Assembly: GCA_964474355.1 (NCBI GenBank)
Contig: CAYYSY010000287.1
Location: 1 to 5,497 of the forward strand
DNA: 5,497 nt
Direction of reading: 5' to 3'
Source: CAYYSY01 sp964474355
Lineage (GTDB): Bacteria; Myxococcota_A; UBA9160; UBA4427
Positions 4,343-5,497 of this stretch are shown piece by piece. Positions within the stretch are counted from its first letter, which is position 1. Every line of letters begins with the position of its first letter. The notes under the pieces were generated by a model. The model had not been told where the DNA came from and made no database searches. It saw only the letters and a list, made by a program, of their open reading frames with translations. The position numbers and the translations under genes were made by a program.

Positions 4343-5497
4343 GTGCAGTACCGATTCGAGCCCTTCGTTCTCGACGCCGCGCGGCGCGAGCTGCTGCGCG
4401 GCCCCGACGTCATCGACGTCCAGCCGCTCGTATTCGAGCTGCTCCTCTATCTGATCTGTCATCGCGACCGGGTCGTGCCGAAGGGCGAGCTGCTCGACTC
4501 GCTCTGGGCCGATGCCGAGGTGACCGAGGCATCGCTCGCCCGCGCCGTCAGCCTCGCCCGCCGCGCCATCGACGACGGCGACCGGGCCGAGCCCTTCATC
4601 CGAACGCATCCGCGCGTGGGGTATCGGTTCACGGCCGACGTCGAGGAGGGCGCCGGCGAGCCATCGCGGCCCGCCACGTCGTCGGCGAGCCCGCTCACGG
4701 CGCGCTCTTCCTTCACGCGCGCCGGCGGCACGCACATCGCGTACCAGATCGTCGGTGACGGACCGGTCGACGTGGTGGTGGTGGCCGGCTGGGTGCTCTC
4801 GATTTCGTCGCTCTTCGAGGACGAGCAGCTCGCTGCGTTCTTCGGCCGCCTCGCGCAGCGCGCGCGCCTGATCTTCTTCGACAAGCGCGGCACCGGGCTC
4901 TCCGATCGCGTGAAGGAGCTCCCCGGCCTGGCCCAGCGCATGGAGGATCTCACGGCCGTGCTCGAGGCCGCGGGCTCGCGTCGGGCGCACGTGCTGGGCG
5001 TGTCCGAAGGCGCTCCGATGTCGCTGCTGTACGCGGCAAGCCATCCCGAGCGCGTGAGCGGCCTTGCGCTGATTGGCGGCTTCGCGCGCATGACCCGCGA
5101 CGACGACCAGCCTTTCGGCTGGACGGCCGAGGACGTCGACCGCCTCGATTCGTACATCCGCACCCGCTGGGGCGAGGGCCGCTCGATCAGCACCTCCGTG
5201 GCGAGCCGCGAGGGCGACCCCCACATGGAAGCCTGGGCGGCCCGCGCCGAGCTCGTCGGCGGCAGCCCCGGCGCCGCGCTCGAGCTGTGGAACATGAACC
5301 GATCGATCGACGTGCGCGACGTGCTGCCGCTGCTGCACACGCCGTGTCTCGTGCTCCACTCGACGGACGACCCGGTGATCAGCGTGGAGCATGGCCGCCA
5401 GCTGGCCGAACGGATCGCCGGCGCCCGGCTCGTCGAGCTCGAAGGCGTCGATCACCTGCCCTTCTTCGGCAACACCGCCGAGCGGATCCTCGACGAG
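4343..5497 (+). CDS. Winged-helix regulator fused to an alpha/beta hydrolase; C-terminus outside window
   Basis: The frame is open from GTG 4343 to the window end (385 codons), so the gene is 3'-truncated here. Residues 1-100 are an OmpR/CadC-type winged-helix DNA-binding domain (Trans_reg_C): FELLLYLICHRDRVVPKGELLDSLW at 31-55 is quoted only by its ends FELL and LLDSLW, the recognition helix is about 61-76 (TEASLARAVSLARRAI), and the wing is FIRTHPRVGYRF at 85-96. A Ser/Pro/Ala-rich linker (about 102-122) leads to an alpha/beta hydrolase: FFDKRGTGLSDR at 178-189, nucleophile Ser221 in GVSEG, an acid at Asp342 or Asp343 in STDDPV, and His371 in GVDHLPFFG. No membrane segment separates the domains, so it should be cytoplasmic, unlike CadC. 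No receiver domain is present. Similar hydrolase domains precede class III nucleotide cyclase domains in some proteins (Rv1900c type), so a further domain may follow. The start is chosen because it gives the standard domain N-terminus; no ATG lies between the upstream in-frame stop (4271) and it, and no ribosome binding site is evident. Confidence 0.88.
   Translation, partial: MQYRFEPFVLDAARRELLRGPDVIDVQPLVFELLLYLICHRDRVVPKGELLDSLWADAEVTEASLARAVSLARRAIDDGDRAEPFIRTHPRVGYRFTADVEEGAGEPSRPATSSASPLTARSSFTRAGGTHIAYQIVGDGPVDVVVVAGWVLSISSLFEDEQLAAFFGRLAQRARLIFFDKRGTGLSDRVKELPGLAQRMEDLTAVLEAAGSRRAHVLGVSEGAPMSLLYAASHPERVSGLALIGGFARMTRDDDQPFGWTAEDVDRLDSYIRTRWGEGRSISTSVASREGDPHMEAWAARAELVGGSPGAALELWNMNRSIDVRDVLPLLHTPCLVLHSTDDPVISVEHGRQLAERIAGARLVELEGVDHLPFFGNTAERILDE

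Noticed and set aside
4277..5455. 392-codon minus-strand open frame opposite the winged-helix/hydrolase gene
   Set aside because: No family resemblance and shadow-like composition; the plus-strand frame shows two complete domains with catalytic residues.

Overview
The window is a GC-rich (roughly two-thirds G+C or more), tightly packed stretch of bacterial chromosome with five protein-coding genes, two of them cut by the window edges. Nothing in it looks like phage, an insertion sequence, CRISPR or an RNA gene. The PII protein with a uridylylation motif, the lipobox-bearing amidohydrolase and the winged-helix/hydrolase fusion suggest a Gram-negative, GC-rich organism. A myxobacterial or other 'deltaproteobacterial' lineage, or a GC-rich environmental proteobacterium, would fit, but this is an impression from gene style and not a placement.

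Layout. On the minus strand from 381 leftwards lies the N-terminal part (127 codons) of a membrane methyltransferase of the MddA/NnrU type, probably methanethiol S-methyltransferase, which makes dimethyl sulfide. Its 170-bp upstream gap (382-551) holds a good ribosome binding site, a 7-bp hairpin just upstream of that site, and three TGATC boxes spaced exactly 11 bp apart. Also on the minus strand, 552-1982 encodes a complete sodium:alanine (AGCS family) amino-acid symporter with a GTG start. Only 26 bp away, on the plus strand, 2009-3745 encodes a YtcJ-type amidohydrolase with a lipoprotein-like N-terminus.

The intergenic region 3746-3934 holds two dyads near the end of the amidohydrolase gene (probable terminator) and then a slightly AT-richer leader for glnB (3935-4273). 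That gene encodes a canonical PII nitrogen-signalling protein with Tyr51 and both PII signatures intact. A perfect 13-bp GC hairpin (4294-4323) follows it. The last gene starts at GTG 4343 and runs off the right edge. Its visible 385 residues are an OmpR/CadC-type winged-helix DNA-binding domain joined without a membrane segment to an alpha/beta hydrolase with an apparently intact Ser-Asp-His triad.

How the genes fit together. The symporter, the amidohydrolase and PII all touch nitrogen or amino-acid metabolism, but no shared operon is visible: the first two are divergent and glnB is bracketed by hairpins. The most unusual item is the winged-helix/hydrolase fusion, which looks like a one-component regulator using a hydrolase fold as sensor or enzyme. 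By family analogy it may continue into a nucleotide cyclase domain beyond the window. The long open frames on the strands opposite the symporter, amidohydrolase and fusion gene are GC-bias shadows.
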